Positions 38,401-64,000 of a stretch of DNA of 64,000 bases are shown here, piece by piece (position 1 is the stretch's first letter; the number at the start of each line of letters is the position of its first letter). A program made the position numbers and the translations under genes. This stretch comes from Pholis gunnellus (taxonomy: Eukaryota > Chordata > Actinopteri > Perciformes > Pholidae). Location: the NCBI GenBank assembly GCA_910591455.2, contig OU342820.1, positions 2,828,441 to 2,892,440 of the forward strand. The letters are read 5' to 3'. The notes beneath the pieces were generated by a model. It searched no databases and was not told where the DNA came from. It was given only the letters and a program-made list of their open reading frames with translations.

Positions 38401-41400
38401 CAACCATTAGCTATTTGATACATTGTTAATATAAAAGGATTTAAGAGCAGCTTTTCAGATGCAGCTTTTGCTGTAGCATCCTATGAAGCTGATAGTATGC
38501 CGATTGTAATAACACTATCATGTGCTGTCATTACTTGGGACAGATATTATGTAATAAATATTTGCAGAGTCTTAGCAGCTTTCTCAGGCTTTGTGAATGT
38601 GTGTGTCTCAGTCTCACCGGTGATGACATGTGGGATGGTGTTGACGTTGAGTTTCTGCTCCGAGCCCTTGATCCCGCTGTTGGGATCCTGCATCTCCACC
38701 ACAATGGCCTCCAGCTGAAAGCAGAAGCACAGCAAAGAGGAAAAGATTGGTATGAGCCCCCAGATAAACACTGATACATTCATGATCTATCAGCTCCTTT
38801 CTTGAACCAATACATCAGTTCACGGATGAGCTTCACAGCATCATCAGAGAGGAAATGTAGAGATTTAAATCAGTGAGTTTTAAACATAGAACATTTGTAG
38901 ATTTTTATATTTCCAGGAATTTGGGTTCTATACTTAAGGCCATTTGTCCAGGTAAGATGTATTCGTGCAATCTCAGTTAATCCTCACTGTTATGGGGAAG
39001 ATTGTAAAATATCACAGTATTTGATTTCCTTTACTTTAATACCATAGTTATCAAGTAAATGCATCTGTTGTGTGAATGAAACAAAGGCATTATGAAATAA
39101 ATAACTTATGAATAAATTGTGCAAAATATATAAATTAACTTGAAATGATTTTGTGAAATAATTTAAGAAATCCTTAAAACTCAACACATTATTCTGAAAT
39201 ATAATTTCCACATGACTTTGCTGTGTAGCCCGTAGTTGTGTGTGCATCCTGCATATAGCAGCTGTGCCATAGTTCAACCAAAGCCCAGAGAAACCCTTCG
39301 GTAGTATTGCAGGGGACTTTAGATCATTCAGAACATAAACCCTGGAGCAAACAAATGTTTATGAGACCTGTTTCCATTTTAATTTTGTTCAGTGAGACCA
39401 TTTTCACATAGGAACACCACTTTTGTTATATTTAAATGTAATCGCAATCGCCAAAAAGCTAATGTTAGGCTATAAAGGAACTCCAGCACGCTCACATGCT
39501 TTCATGTCACCACCACTGAGCTAAAGGAGGACTCGTGTTCTAGTGGTGACATTTAGTCGTCTCGTTTAGACTCTTGTTAGCAACCGCCTTTTTTAAGATA
39601 CGTAAAAGCTTCTAAATCCATATTCACTGTCGTATTTATTTCAACAAAACGTTCAAATCTCTCCCGCTTGTGTTAACCGCTGCAGACCTTATTTCAGACA
39701 TCAAACCAGAAACACATTGAAGAATCCCATTGACTTTGACATTATGACACCGGAAGTGCAAGAATGCTGACTCGTGTCTGAGTTTTAGGACTCATTCCTG
39801 CAGCACATGTATAATGTGTCAGTTGGGTATTACAAATCTGAACAACAGCAATGATATGTGGAGTTCCCCAAGGTTCCATTCTTGGTCCACTTCTATTCAA
39901 CGTCTCTATGCTCCAGCTAGCTCACATCTTGCAAAATGACAAAATATCATGTGTATGACACGTAGATTTCCATAACAATAAACCAAGATGATTATGGATG
40001 AATGACTCACTATCAGTGCTCTAATGTTTAAGACCTGAAACCATGTCAGAAATAGTGGAGATCTGAATTGAATTGAACCAAATCAGCCTCTTATCAAGTT
40101 GGAAATATAGAATGACATAAAGCACTCATGTTTTACAACAAGACTTTTGGTTTATACTCCTTTGTTGAATCTATTCCATTTTCAATATCAATTCAATTGA
40201 TTTGAATAAGTACCGGCAGCCTCCACGAAGAAACTCGTTGATGTCTTTGTTTTTACATGACTTGATTATTCTAACTGTGTCTCTGGTCTCTGTTCAAACA
40301 ATCAGTTAACTGCAGTTTATTCATAACGCTGCTGCCTGAGTCCAGCACTAAAAACTCAGAGAGTGGAACACATCATCCCAGGTCTCAGAGCTTTGCAAGA
40401 GCTTCCGGCACATCAAAGAATGGATTCCATAGAGCTCCTATATTACCTGGGACAGGTTTGCTCCCCGTCCACAGGGTTAGAACCAGAATGTCATTCACTT
40501 TGAATTGCCTTAGTGTCTGAAATGGGCCATATAAATAACCTTGCCTTCCCTTATGAATGTGTGCTAGAATACTACCGGCCCTCTGGTGATATAGTGTTTG
40601 ATAAATTGATTCAACAAAAGTTTGTTTTTTAATGTGCACAATGTAAGAATTATCCTGAAATAATGCATTATTTAAATCTACATTTCCACACAGGACCCAT
40701 CTTTAAGCAAGTGGATGAGATTCAGTCACACAATTACTGAAATAAACACAATATTGCCACACAGTTAAAGTTCGAAGACATGCAACTTTCTCCCCTTTGG
40801 TTAAAAGTTTGTCAGACACTTGAAGACACTTTCTATTGTACACACTTCCATTCGCCACACCTGCACTTGTCTCGCAATGTTGCCAGTGAATGCAAATTGC
40901 TAATCAAAGTGCTTGCATATGAATGACTGGGATGCACCTCATCAGGAGAGCAGGGTTTCATTATCATTCCCTCTGTTAAGGTAACTAACATCTGATTAGA
41001 GTTAGTGTTATTCTCAGGCACTTAGGTATTTACATTTGAACGTATTTATCTCACTAAAATTCAGAGGGAAATGTTGTAATCGTTAACTACATTTAATTAA
41101 CACAAATGATAACGAACTATAAGATTTCACACACAAACATATATGCTCAATTTCTCAAATTCGATGCGGTTCAATCGGTTTAACTATCTAACAGCTAAAC
41201 TATCAAAAAAGATAAGGACTGGACAAGATACTAGCAACACCTTACAATGTAATACAATGATGTGTGTTTCAGTATGGAGGCACTCGGTGATCTTTTCTCT
41301 TTTGTTAGTTATGGAGGATGTATTTCAATCATTTCATCTTTTATTTCCAGTGTAATTTGCAGTGTTCTCCACTTGTCTTCCTCCTTTCATATTGTAATCA

Positions 41401-41945
41401 AATAAACGTTCAGATTTTTTCTGTTTGCTCCCGTCCTGTTAGTGAGTTTGAAGTTAACATTAACAATAACATAACATAACAAGGTGAGTCAGGTGATAAA
41501 CGGTACAGTATATTTCACCTGCAGGGACACCTGGCAGCAGAGCAGCAGAACTAATTGGCTTTAAAGGGGAATTAACGATGATCTTTAACAAGCCCCTGCT
41601 CTGCTGGTGGCCGGCAAATCATGTGCAATTCTCATTCAAATGAAGGTTGCTGTGGTGTCTGTGCTACATATTTATGAATCCAATAAAAGCAAACTTCAGT
41701 TTAATCCAGACATGTTAAGTGTAACTCAACTTTAGAATATCTGAAACAAATAAAATATTCGTGATGTTTAAAAGTTGTCTACATTTCTGATTATTTTAAG
41801 GATACAATATTACAAATAAAATACTAGCAGTGAGTACTAAATAATACCAATGATGATGATGATGATATTCACCCACCTTTTTGAAGCAGTGTGTGCGAGG
41901 CCGGAAATGTTGTGCCCGGTTTGGACGGACTGTTCTAATTGTCAT
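20666..41945 (-). CDS. rgs9: regulator of G-protein signaling 9 (RGS9), short retinal-type isoform, 17 exons, 481 aa
   Basis: Exons, minus strand: 41945-41877, 38714-38618, 36458-36408, 36297-36191, 33565-33514, 33115-33057, 32119-32043, 31221-31140, 31003-30941, 29876-29847, 29207-29146, 28916-28803, 27044-26929, 25078-24991, 22346-22208, 21846-21764, 20822-20666. Phases close to 481 codons plus stop (human RGS9-1 is 484 aa). RGS9 speeds GTP hydrolysis by Gi/o-class alpha subunits, notably transducin, as a complex with Gbeta5 and a membrane anchor. Domains: MTIR start; DEP about 30-108 (VAYGYIYPLQ, SLYRFQ); DHEX about 109-215; GGL about 220-287 (KVKSSVSLG, LPSNPW), the Gbeta5-binding part; RGS about 299-415 (KKEFSGENLAFWEA with the key Asn, RWINIDGRTM, HPHRYVLEAAQTH). 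The tail ends VDVKAMMSKIDRKK, like the retinal RGS9-1 tail. The RGS core and the gna13 neighbour favour RGS9 over RGS11. Several splice sites adjoin TG/CA repeats. Teleosts keep two RGS9 genes; which one this is cannot be told. Confidence 0.95.
21110..21290. repeat. teleost SINE-like repeat in rgs9 intron 16
   Basis: It contains 'tttagcagacacttttatcc', 'aaagcgacttacaattcag' and 'gcacagctacgggagcaatt'. The last motif recurs near 43460, where it abuts 'tttaagtgtcttgcc' as here. Confidence 0.6.
23420..24240. other. unclassified promoter/LTR-like block in rgs9 intron 14
   Basis: The segment differs in texture from its AT-rich surroundings: a TATA-like 'agcataaaaagagcc' near 23838 is followed by purine-rich 'agagagcgtgagagagagg', then a GC-rich tail to about 24230. 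The hexamer GGGCCC occurs at both ends (about 23425 and 24224), which could be a target duplication or chance. I see no gag-pol coding and no second copy. Confidence 0.25.
24600..24780. mobile_element. LINE-derived fragment in rgs9 intron 14
   Basis: 'ctgaagtctggtagtacgac' and 'ggcagcagggtgaacaggct' match 33990-34080 closely, and the surrounding sequence resembles the repeat at 27420-27740. It is therefore part of a shared interspersed family found three times in this window. Confidence 0.55.
24938..24954. repeat. 17-nt C homopolymer
   Basis: Uninterrupted C run on the plus strand, 37 nt downstream (in transcript terms) of the end of rgs9 exon 14. Confidence 0.9.
25091..25177. repeat. (CA)43 microsatellite just upstream of rgs9 exon 14
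   Basis: On the transcribed strand it reads (TG)43 and ends 12 nt before the exon 14 acceptor (exon begins 25078), so it fills the usual branch point/polypyrimidine zone. Confidence 0.95.
25476..26400 (-). mobile_element. hAT transposon remnant with a C-terminal (hATC) dimerisation fragment
   Basis: The minus frame at 26228-26028 encodes TIPISAASVERTFSALKRIK, the hallmark of the hAT C-terminal dimerisation domain. The plus-strand edge 'ccagtggcgggctgtgcatt' at 25475 looks like an hAT-type terminus. No full transposase remains. It lies in rgs9 intron 13; boundaries are approximate. Confidence 0.75.
27420..28310 (-). mobile_element. degenerate LINE fragment (reverse transcriptase N-terminal part) in rgs9 intron 12
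   Basis: The minus strand holds broken LINE-like pieces: ANLSRDIRRAK near 28110, KAAGPNSVPG near 27910 and LRDQLADVLTDIFNI (another frame) near 27870. The 3' part (27740-27420) resembles a common teleost LINE tail. Frameshifts show it is inactive. Confidence 0.7.
28355..28600. repeat. dispersed repeat ('aaatggtaaagggactgcat' type)
   Basis: 'ggactgcatttatatagcag', 'cacacactccgatggcagca' and 'ttgcccaaggacacttcaac' are typical of a teleost interspersed repeat. It is related to 14460-14645 and 21110-21290. Confidence 0.55.
29393..29662. mobile_element. palindromic MITE-like element in rgs9 intron 10
   Basis: 29461-29486 and 29577-29602 are inverted repeats differing at about one base in 26 (start 'tgtgaatccaaaagttgtgc'). 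The similarity continues outward imperfectly, giving a roughly 270-bp palindromic unit with no coding capacity. Confidence 0.7.
30847..30926. repeat. TG microsatellite just downstream of rgs9 exon 9
   Basis: On the transcribed strand this is CA, starting about 15 nt after the exon 9 end (30941). It is pure for 34 units, then interrupted by CG steps. Confidence 0.95.
31225..31286. repeat. (AC)31 microsatellite forming the rgs9 exon 8 acceptor tract
   Basis: On the transcribed strand it reads (GT)31 followed by CAG and the exon at 31221. No conventional polypyrimidine tract is left. Confidence 0.95.
32347..32406. repeat. CA microsatellite in rgs9 intron 6
   Basis: A slightly interrupted CA tract, TG in the transcript, about 230 nt upstream of exon 7. 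Confidence 0.9.
33474..33489. repeat. 16-nt C homopolymer
   Basis: Uninterrupted C run in rgs9 intron 5, 25 nt beyond the end of exon 5 on the transcribed strand. Confidence 0.85.
33920..34310. mobile_element. LINE-derived fragment in rgs9 intron 4
   Basis: It shares 'gaagtctggtagtac' and 'agcagggtgaacagctgtgg' with 24660-24750 and has the same closing 'gtcaggatgctttctattgc' as the LINE tail at 27695-27715. Confidence 0.55.
34490..34700 (+). mobile_element. possible LINE endonuclease N-terminal fragment
   Basis: The plus frame gives IPPPSLLLANVWS, which resembles the conserved start of the fish LINE ORF2 endonuclease (P-LP-LANVRSL). A stop follows at once. The assignment rests on this short motif only. 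Confidence 0.4.
36670..36910 (+). repeat. dispersed teleost repeat ('gctgaggctgatgggaatg' family)
   Basis: 'ttagcatgttagcatgctaa', 'gctgaggctgatgggaatgt', 'gaggatcaccagagttatta' and 'tggtggagcgaccca' occur in the order typical of an abundant fish repeat. An inverted copy lies at 10545-10795. It is in rgs9 intron 2. Confidence 0.65.
38720..41870. other. rgs9 intron 1: nothing recognised
   Basis: About 3.1 kb of AT-rich intronic sequence between exons 1 and 2. I see no coding block and no repeat that I can name with confidence. Confidence 0.5.
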
Positions 41946-42294
41946 ATTTGCAGACGGATGAAGACCAAATCAGGTGTTTAAAGAAAATCCTGATGTGAAA
42001 TATTCCAGTTATAATATATACAGTTGCTGACAGAGAAGTGTGTGCATGTAGTGGACTTGAACACACTCCCCCTGTCTGGAGATTGTAGGACAGGATGGGA
42101 AGGATGGATTTATCTAATCAGCTGGAGGACGCCTCTGCCCCCAGCAGCTACAGAGAAAAGCCTGTCGGGTGGTTCTTAAATTAACCTCTGCGAAAGACAA
42201 TCTCCTCGTCAGAGCTTTAACGTGCAATTCAGGTGGCTATGTATGGAAGCTAAGGAGTGCCACAATCACCAAAGATTTCTGGGTGGTTTGATTA

Positions 42295-42620
42295 ATCAGA
42301 ATCAGAATCAGCTTTATTGGCCGTATGCGTACGTATGCGTACGTATACATGGAATTTGACTCCGGTTTTCACATTGCTCTCATGGTACATACATAGAATA
42401 TTCAAATAAACAAGAGAAATATAAAAACAAGGACATTAAAGACAACAAAGTAGAACAGAGAAAATAAACATTTAACTACTATGTACAATATAAATATATA
42501 TCGAAGAATATATATGAACATGAAGGACCATGGACAATGGATTCGGGATATTAGTGCAGAATGATGGTTATAGTGCAAATAGGGTAAATGGAGGTGCAGA
42601 TTAATAGTTCATATTAAAAT
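42295..42620 (+). mobile_element. teleost LINE/SINE-type repeat ('aatcagaatcagctttattgg')
   Basis: It opens with 'aatcagaatcagctttattg', contains a short tandem of 'cgtatgcgta', and closes with 'agtgcagaatgatgg...tagtgcaaatagggtaaa', the usual layout of this very common fish repeat. A shorter copy is at 4643-4690. Confidence 0.65.
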
Positions 42621-43339
42621 AAAATGAATCCATGTATTGTTATTTTGCACTTAAAGCATACAATATAAAAAGACAATTTAGTAAAAAAAAAGTTAAATGA
42701 TCATCAAATGTGCAATTTAAAAGAATACTTTATGTTGGAGCCATAATGTAGTTTTATTTTAGAGGGAAACACAAGGTGAATTTAGACATGCAGTTCTGAC
42801 ATTGAACACAGGGTGGCGCATTGACCTAAAAGTGCATATAGGTAAGTACCTGGTGATGAGAATCAGGTGTGTGGACGGGAAGCGAACAGCTTTTGACTGT
42901 GTCAACGAGTTGTCCTGTCGTGTGGTATCCTGTGGTGTTCTGTTACTAAGTAATTAAGATGCATTGATACACGATTGGACAATGCTGATTTAATGATATG
43001 TGTCAATGTGCAACGGAATAAATGGATCAACGGATCGAAAGAGATACAGCGCACTGGAAGGTGATTTGTTTGTGGCCTAGAACACGCGTCCGAACAAGTT
43101 CTCCCGTTCGCCCCCCAGTGGCTTTAAGATCAAATTAAAAGATCACAGCCATGATTTGAATACACTGATCCGAACTGCAAGAGTGTACCATTGGCATTGA
43201 AGAGCTGTGCATGAGGCAAATACGCACGAGCATACGACACATAACACATTTCAATGTCAGGAATACTTTATCATGAGCGCGCCTCGCCCGCTATTTTACA
43301 CGTTTTTTGTGAATATGTGCGGCCATAATTGAATTTAGT

Positions 43340-43552
43340 TGACATTACTTGTATAGCGCTTTTCTAGTCTTTACGACCACTCCTCATTCACCCATTCATA
43401 CGCTGATGGTAGGGGCTACCACGCCATCAGGACCAACTAACATTGATACACACGCCGTAGGCACAGCTCGGGAGCAATTTTGGGTTTAAGTGTCTTGCCC
43501 TTTGATTGAAGGACGACCCTGCTCTCCACTAAGCCACAGTCGCCCACCTAAA
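43340..43552 (-). repeat. dispersed repeat close to the gna13 start
   Basis: 'tgtatagcgcttttctagtc', 'cattcacccattcatacgct' and 'ggcacagctcgggagcaatt' identify a common teleost repeat, opposite in orientation to 14460-14645. Confidence 0.65.
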
Positions 43553-43696
43553 CGTTTTAACGTCTTAGCGGTGGTTAAACCACTCTGTTGAGGTAGAGTG
43601 AGTGGATTCCTACGACACGTGAACGCAGCAGCGGACTGTGGTGAAGCTCTGGGCTCAGCCTTCCTCGCTGTCTGTATCGATGAAGTTGTTTCAAAG

Positions 43697-59624
<15,928 letters not shown>

Positions 59625-62600
59625 GGGAACTGACCAGGGGGAGGGGGATGGGTGGAGGAAGTCCCTCTACCCATTAATCCTCCCTGCTTGACTTTGACCG
59701 GTTCCTCACTTTGAACTTTGACTGTGTATTAAAGCCACTACTACTACCGCCACCCCTCCCCCCACGCCTGCTCTCTGCCTTATTGAACTTGCTCATTATG
59801 ACTTCTAACAGTGGCTGTGGCTCTGAGCCCCACCCACCCTCTTGACCCTTCAAACCACTGTAAATGACCCCTAAGCCCATCCTTCATGTCCTCACCATGT
59901 GTTGCTCTAATCCACATACTTCTCTCTACGCTGCTCTGACCACTGTTGCTAAGGAAGCAGAGGGGGAGGAGCTTGTTTTAAATGAGTGTGAAGCCGTCAT
60001 CAGCGACCCGTTGACCGCTGTTGCCTTTTCTTTCAGAACTTCTTTGTTGTTTCTCTGGTTTAACATCTGTTCTCCACTGGCGCTTGGTGATGACATCACT
60101 GTGGGGGTATCCTCTGAGAGCAGTGGAACTAACACACACAGAAAGAGAGAGATCGGAATTCCTGTTCCAAAGTCCACTTAATTCTAGTTTTCTAATCACT
60201 TTGTTTCTTTTTCTAATATATGAATATACTGTATGTACCTATGCATTTTTCTTTAACTTATATTTTATAGGGGTTTACACTTTGTGGGTTTGCTGATGGA
60301 CTCTGTTACATTGAACTGGATACGTAGACCACTTGTAAAATGAACCGCCATGCGTGCTGGGTTAACCGTGACACGTTGTATTCTTCTGTTCCTCAGGACA
60401 CATTGTGAACCCACTTCTCAGCCAGAACTCTCCCGCCTCTGACTTAGTCACATGACAGATTTCATGGTGTCTTTTCTCTGTCCGTCTGCAGAGAAAGACT
60501 CTTTGTGTCTCAAAAGTAGAAGTCCTGCCATCTTCAACCAGGACCATATTTCACCATCAGGGTCTGCGCAAACAAACCACGTGACCTCATTACAGCCTGG
60601 TGTTGACATGTGATCTGTGCCTAGATTCCTTATCTGGATAATAACATCTACACTTGGTATTAATACCACCTGTTGCTATCTCACTTCTGCCGACGTCACC
60701 GTTGGATCTCAATATGCAAACCAGACCTGCAAACAGGTCAAAGCAGCGATGCGACATAATCCAGATAGTTACCACAGGTCAATATCAAGGGTGCATTGGG
60801 TCCATGATGGACTTCTATTATTCCTGTTTTTATCTTATTTTATTTTGTATCTTTTTATTCTTTTATCAAAAATCAAGCCCCCAAAACAGCAGAAAGACGT
60901 CCATGAAAGGTTCCCAGTGTTAGCGGCTAACTGCAGCAGCAGTGTGTCAGCAGTGCAAACGGTCAACAGACACCACGGACATGTCCGCTGTGCAGTAGTG
61001 CAGAGCTGCACGCTGAGGTAGGCAAGACCCTGAATCCATCATTGCCAAAAAATAGCAGATGTGCCAGAGTGACTGTTGAGGTGATGTGTACAAACAAAAA
61101 GCTGTCTGTAGTTTGAACCTGTCCTTCAGTGTAGCCGTCATGTAGCTTTAGTGTAGGAACTATTGTTGCAGTCGTACACAGAGAACTCTTCACGTAGTCT
61201 CAGTAGAAGATCAGGTTGTGGAATCCCTCATCTACGCCTGTAGGGTTCTTCTCTTTATGAGAGACGGGAAAGAAGGGAATGTTCTTCTTTTCTCTCCTCC
61301 GTCAGTGTGTCTTCCTGTTGTTTCTCGGGTCATCTTTATTTCTAATAGGTACCTGTTACTGCCGTCTGTCATGCATCCTAAGCTCCAAACTAAAGGGACA
61401 TAGCCAGCCTGTGTGTCACTGGAGGAACCGGAGCAGGTGATGTCTGCTGGCCCATCTCACTTTAGTATCAGTATCCAACCTCACGCTCATTCCAGCTGAT
61501 GTAACCTCCCACACACATTAGTGTGTGTGACTATTGAGTGTTGTTTTATTGGGCCCCAGCAGATAACTGGCTCCACTGGTTCATGCTATCACATGATAAA
61601 CACACGTTTCAAAGGTAGCGGCCTCTTTATTGAGGCGTTACAACTCCCAGACTTCAAACCAGATTTACAGAAAGCGTTTTATTGTTTTCATTGTTAACTA
61701 AAAGGGCAACATACATCAGCATATTGCATTATTTTTGTACTCCTGTCTCTATAGTTGTGTTGTAATTGCTACTGGCAGCTAATCACTATAGTGACTGAAC
61801 TCCCCCCCCCCCCCTGTCTACACTGGATGTTTCAGCCTACCTTTTTGGTCTTCTGTCTCCATTTTCATGAGAACAGCTGTCTAACAGCTGAAGTTATCAG
61901 TGAAAACTCTAAACTATCTGGTGACCATCAGCAGCCTCACATGTACGTCCGGTTCTATGGATCCTGGATGGTATGTAATACCTGGATCTCCAATGAAGTG
62001 ACTACTTGTGATTTATAAACTCAGTAGTGTTAGCAACTCTTGTTTTAAAGAACCCGACCAGTATAGTTGTATGTTTTTAACTCCTTAACTACAAATCATT
62101 TCTACTTGATGTGTTCAGATAGAAAACTAGGTTTTTAGGAATGTTGTTTCAGACATGCATTGGTTCCCATCCAGCTGTGTATACTATGACATGAATAAGT
62201 GATGTAATCTGTCACGGTTGGCTTGAAGAGTCTCCGATGCATGGCCTTGCAGTATTTGCACTACAACTTGCTGATCACTTTATTTTCTGCAGCTCATCAG
62301 GTAGAAGTCAAAGAACCAAAATGCGTCCGCTGCTGTTCTGTTCCTTCATGAGAGCCTCGGTCCAGGACGAGCTGCCTCTTTGGGTCACTACTTCTGTTCA
62401 CTCAGCTTCTTACTTTCTTCTTGATTTGCGGGATGAATGAGTTTGAGACTGAGCTCTGATATTTGTTCAAAAATTAGATTTAGATTTGAATTAGTGATTG
62501 CTTTCATGGGTGGCGTTGAAGGGTGATGGACCTCATTTCTGTCCCCAAGCTGCATCAGTGTAGTCCTTCCTGTCACTCAACGTGTGTGTTAGCATGAAGC

Positions 62601-64000
62601 AGTGAAGTGGCTAACAGTGTGTGTTCCCAACTCTTAAAAGGAAGTCGACCAACGAGACGGACAAAAGGTGTGCGTGTGTGCGTCCTAAAGCCCAGCAGAG
62701 GCCTCGTCTGGATCCAGGCTGTTGTCATGTGATGACTTCAGGCCAGAAGAAAGCCTGTTGTTGCTCAAACAGACACCGTGAAGTCAGAGAGCAGCCCTGT
62801 TCCATGACGTGGCCTCTGTCTACTTGGTTTGGGTTGTTGGAGCCCACAGGAGCATGGACAGACACGACCCACTGCCTCAGCCCTTTAATGGAGCCGCTGT
62901 GATGTCACGTTTCACCATCATTTCAGCGCAGGGCTCCACAGTCTGTCAGGCTCTCACAGTAGAGTTGTATCCTGCTAGCAGGGAGGAGGCTCAGTGACGA
63001 ATACAGAAGAAATCACTTCTCACATTTATCAGAGTTCTCAAGAGAAAGTCTGCATTAGTTCATTTTAGACCTTGTGGAACCGTATCTGCATCCTAATGTG
63101 AGCTCAAAGGTCCACAGTCTTCTGCTAGTGGAGCGAGCTCAGGGTGTCCTTGAGGTGTGATGCTGAAGACGGAGACCACCTGCTAACGTGGGACCCAGCT
63201 CACACCTGAGCCAGCTCTATTTTCTGAGGAGGAGATGCACGTGAAAGAAAATTCCTTGTATGAGAAACCCTCCTGGGAAATGAACCGGATTCCCATTCTG
63301 AAAGCTACAAGTGGCTCGAAAGGTTTGAGTGTAGATTGAAATGTCTAAAGAAAAGGTCAGAACCTCAGACTGTCAGTAGGCTTTTAACCAACAGGCTTGT
63401 ACAACATGTCAAAGCAAACGTGCTCTAATACAGAGTCGGGGTGAAAGCCTCATCACACCTTCTCCTCCAGCTCTCTCCAAGAACTCTGTTCTGTGTCTTT
63501 GCGGTCTCAACACTATGAACTGTAGAAACTAAGTGAGCGTGATAACTTGCACCTCCACACGCCCGACCAATTACACGTTAAGTGGCTGAAGTGTGATTGT
63601 TTTAGTCAGAAGGCGTTGGATGTGTTCTCTGTACTGGTGCTGATCTGATGAGCTCTTGTGGTCCAGCTTTGATGGGGGGCACTTATGGTTTAGTATCAGT
63701 CAGTGCAGTCACATGATTTGTCCCCAGATCCCCCAGAGCTGGATCTTGGCATCCTGCCCAGGGACCTGGTGGTGATCTGGGAACAGAGAGGACCTGGTTT
63801 GATTATTGCTCCCAGAGCTGCATGTGTTTCAGAATGCCCTCTGACTAACTGATGTCGTTTTTCTGCTCTTTTCTTACGTGTTTGGTTGTGAACCGCTGTG
63901 AGAGGACACCAGTGTCACCTTCCATAGTCCAAGCTATGCAACAGCTATGCACAGCCATGACTTGGTATCATTGGTTAAATAATCCTGATTCTCTTAATGC
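59625..64000 (+). other. gna13 3' UTR and downstream sequence, no further gene seen
   Basis: No coding exon or splice-bounded block is recognisable in these 4.4 kb. ATTAAA at 59728-59733 is a weak candidate polyadenylation signal 104 nt after the stop. I see no clear AATAAA on plus to the window end, so the long 3' UTR typical of GNA13 genes may run on. A poly-C run lies at 61802-61814. Confidence 0.5.

Larger units (their letters stand above)
41946..43696. promoter_or_regulatory. rgs9-gna13 head-to-head intergenic region
   Basis: The region between the two divergent start codons must contain the gna13 promoter and probably that of rgs9. It carries two repeat insertions (42295-42620 and 43340-43552), leaving only about 145 bp of apparently unique sequence before the gna13 start codon. 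No TATA box is evident. Confidence 0.5.

Noticed and set aside
20666..41945. Identification as RGS11 rather than RGS9
   Set aside because: A few N-terminal residues look RGS11-like, but the RGS core (RWINIDGRTM, HPHRYVLEAAQTH), the RGS9-1-like tail and the gna13 neighbour favour RGS9.
43598..43696. 33-codon N-terminal extension of gna13
   Set aside because: The frame is open but the extension begins with GTG and contains no ATG before 43697. The palmitoylated Cys14/Cys18 spacing fits the 43697 start.
60631..60767. Short inverted repeat tatctggat/atccagata suggesting a MITE
   Set aside because: Only nine bases match, with no longer symmetry and no second copy seen.

Overview
This is vertebrate nuclear DNA, almost certainly from a ray-finned (teleost) fish. 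The genes are split by GT-AG introns, CA/TG microsatellites are very abundant, and the repeats include L2-type LINE pieces, hAT remnants, MITEs and the common teleost 'aatcagaatcagctttattgg' repeat. No bacterial, CRISPR or plasmid feature is present.

Four protein-coding genes can be rebuilt exon by exon, each with consistent reading phase and a product length close to its human counterpart. (1) A small-membrane-protein gene matching SMIM22 lies on the minus strand at 1240-3818 (3 coding exons, 79 aa); its exons are too short to stand out as ORFs. (2) cog1, conserved oligomeric Golgi complex subunit 1, lies on the plus strand at 5715-18540 (15 exons, 991 aa). (3) rgs9, a photoreceptor/neuronal RGS protein, lies on the minus strand at 20666-41945 (17 exons, 481 aa) and ends in the short retinal-type (RGS9-1-like) tail. 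(4) gna13, G-protein alpha-13, lies on the plus strand at 43697-59624 (5 exons, 378 aa) and has one intron more than I recall for the mammalian gene.

Layout: smim22 and cog1 are head to head 1.9 kb apart. cog1 and rgs9 converge, with about 2.1 kb between stop codons. rgs9 and gna13 are head to head with 1.75 kb between start codons. RGS9 next to GNA13 is also the human 17q24 arrangement, which supports both names. 1-937 and 59625-64000 hold no coding exon that I can see; the latter begins with the gna13 3' UTR.

The genes do not form one pathway. COG1 is a Golgi tethering subunit. RGS9 is a GTPase-activating protein for Gi/o-class alpha subunits including transducin. Galpha13 signals to RhoGEFs. 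SMIM22 is a single-pass membrane microprotein.

The most notable signals are: the short smim22 gene; a consistent placement of CA repeats just after 5' splice sites and TG repeats just before 3' splice sites in three genes, including rgs9 exons 8-9 bracketed by complementary TG and CA tracts; an extra phase-0 intron in gna13; a MITE family with a perfect 25-bp terminal inverted repeat, one copy nested in an hAT remnant; and a 1.3-kb element with long terminal inverted repeats in gna13 intron 1. I did not find evidence of a wholly new multi-gene system.
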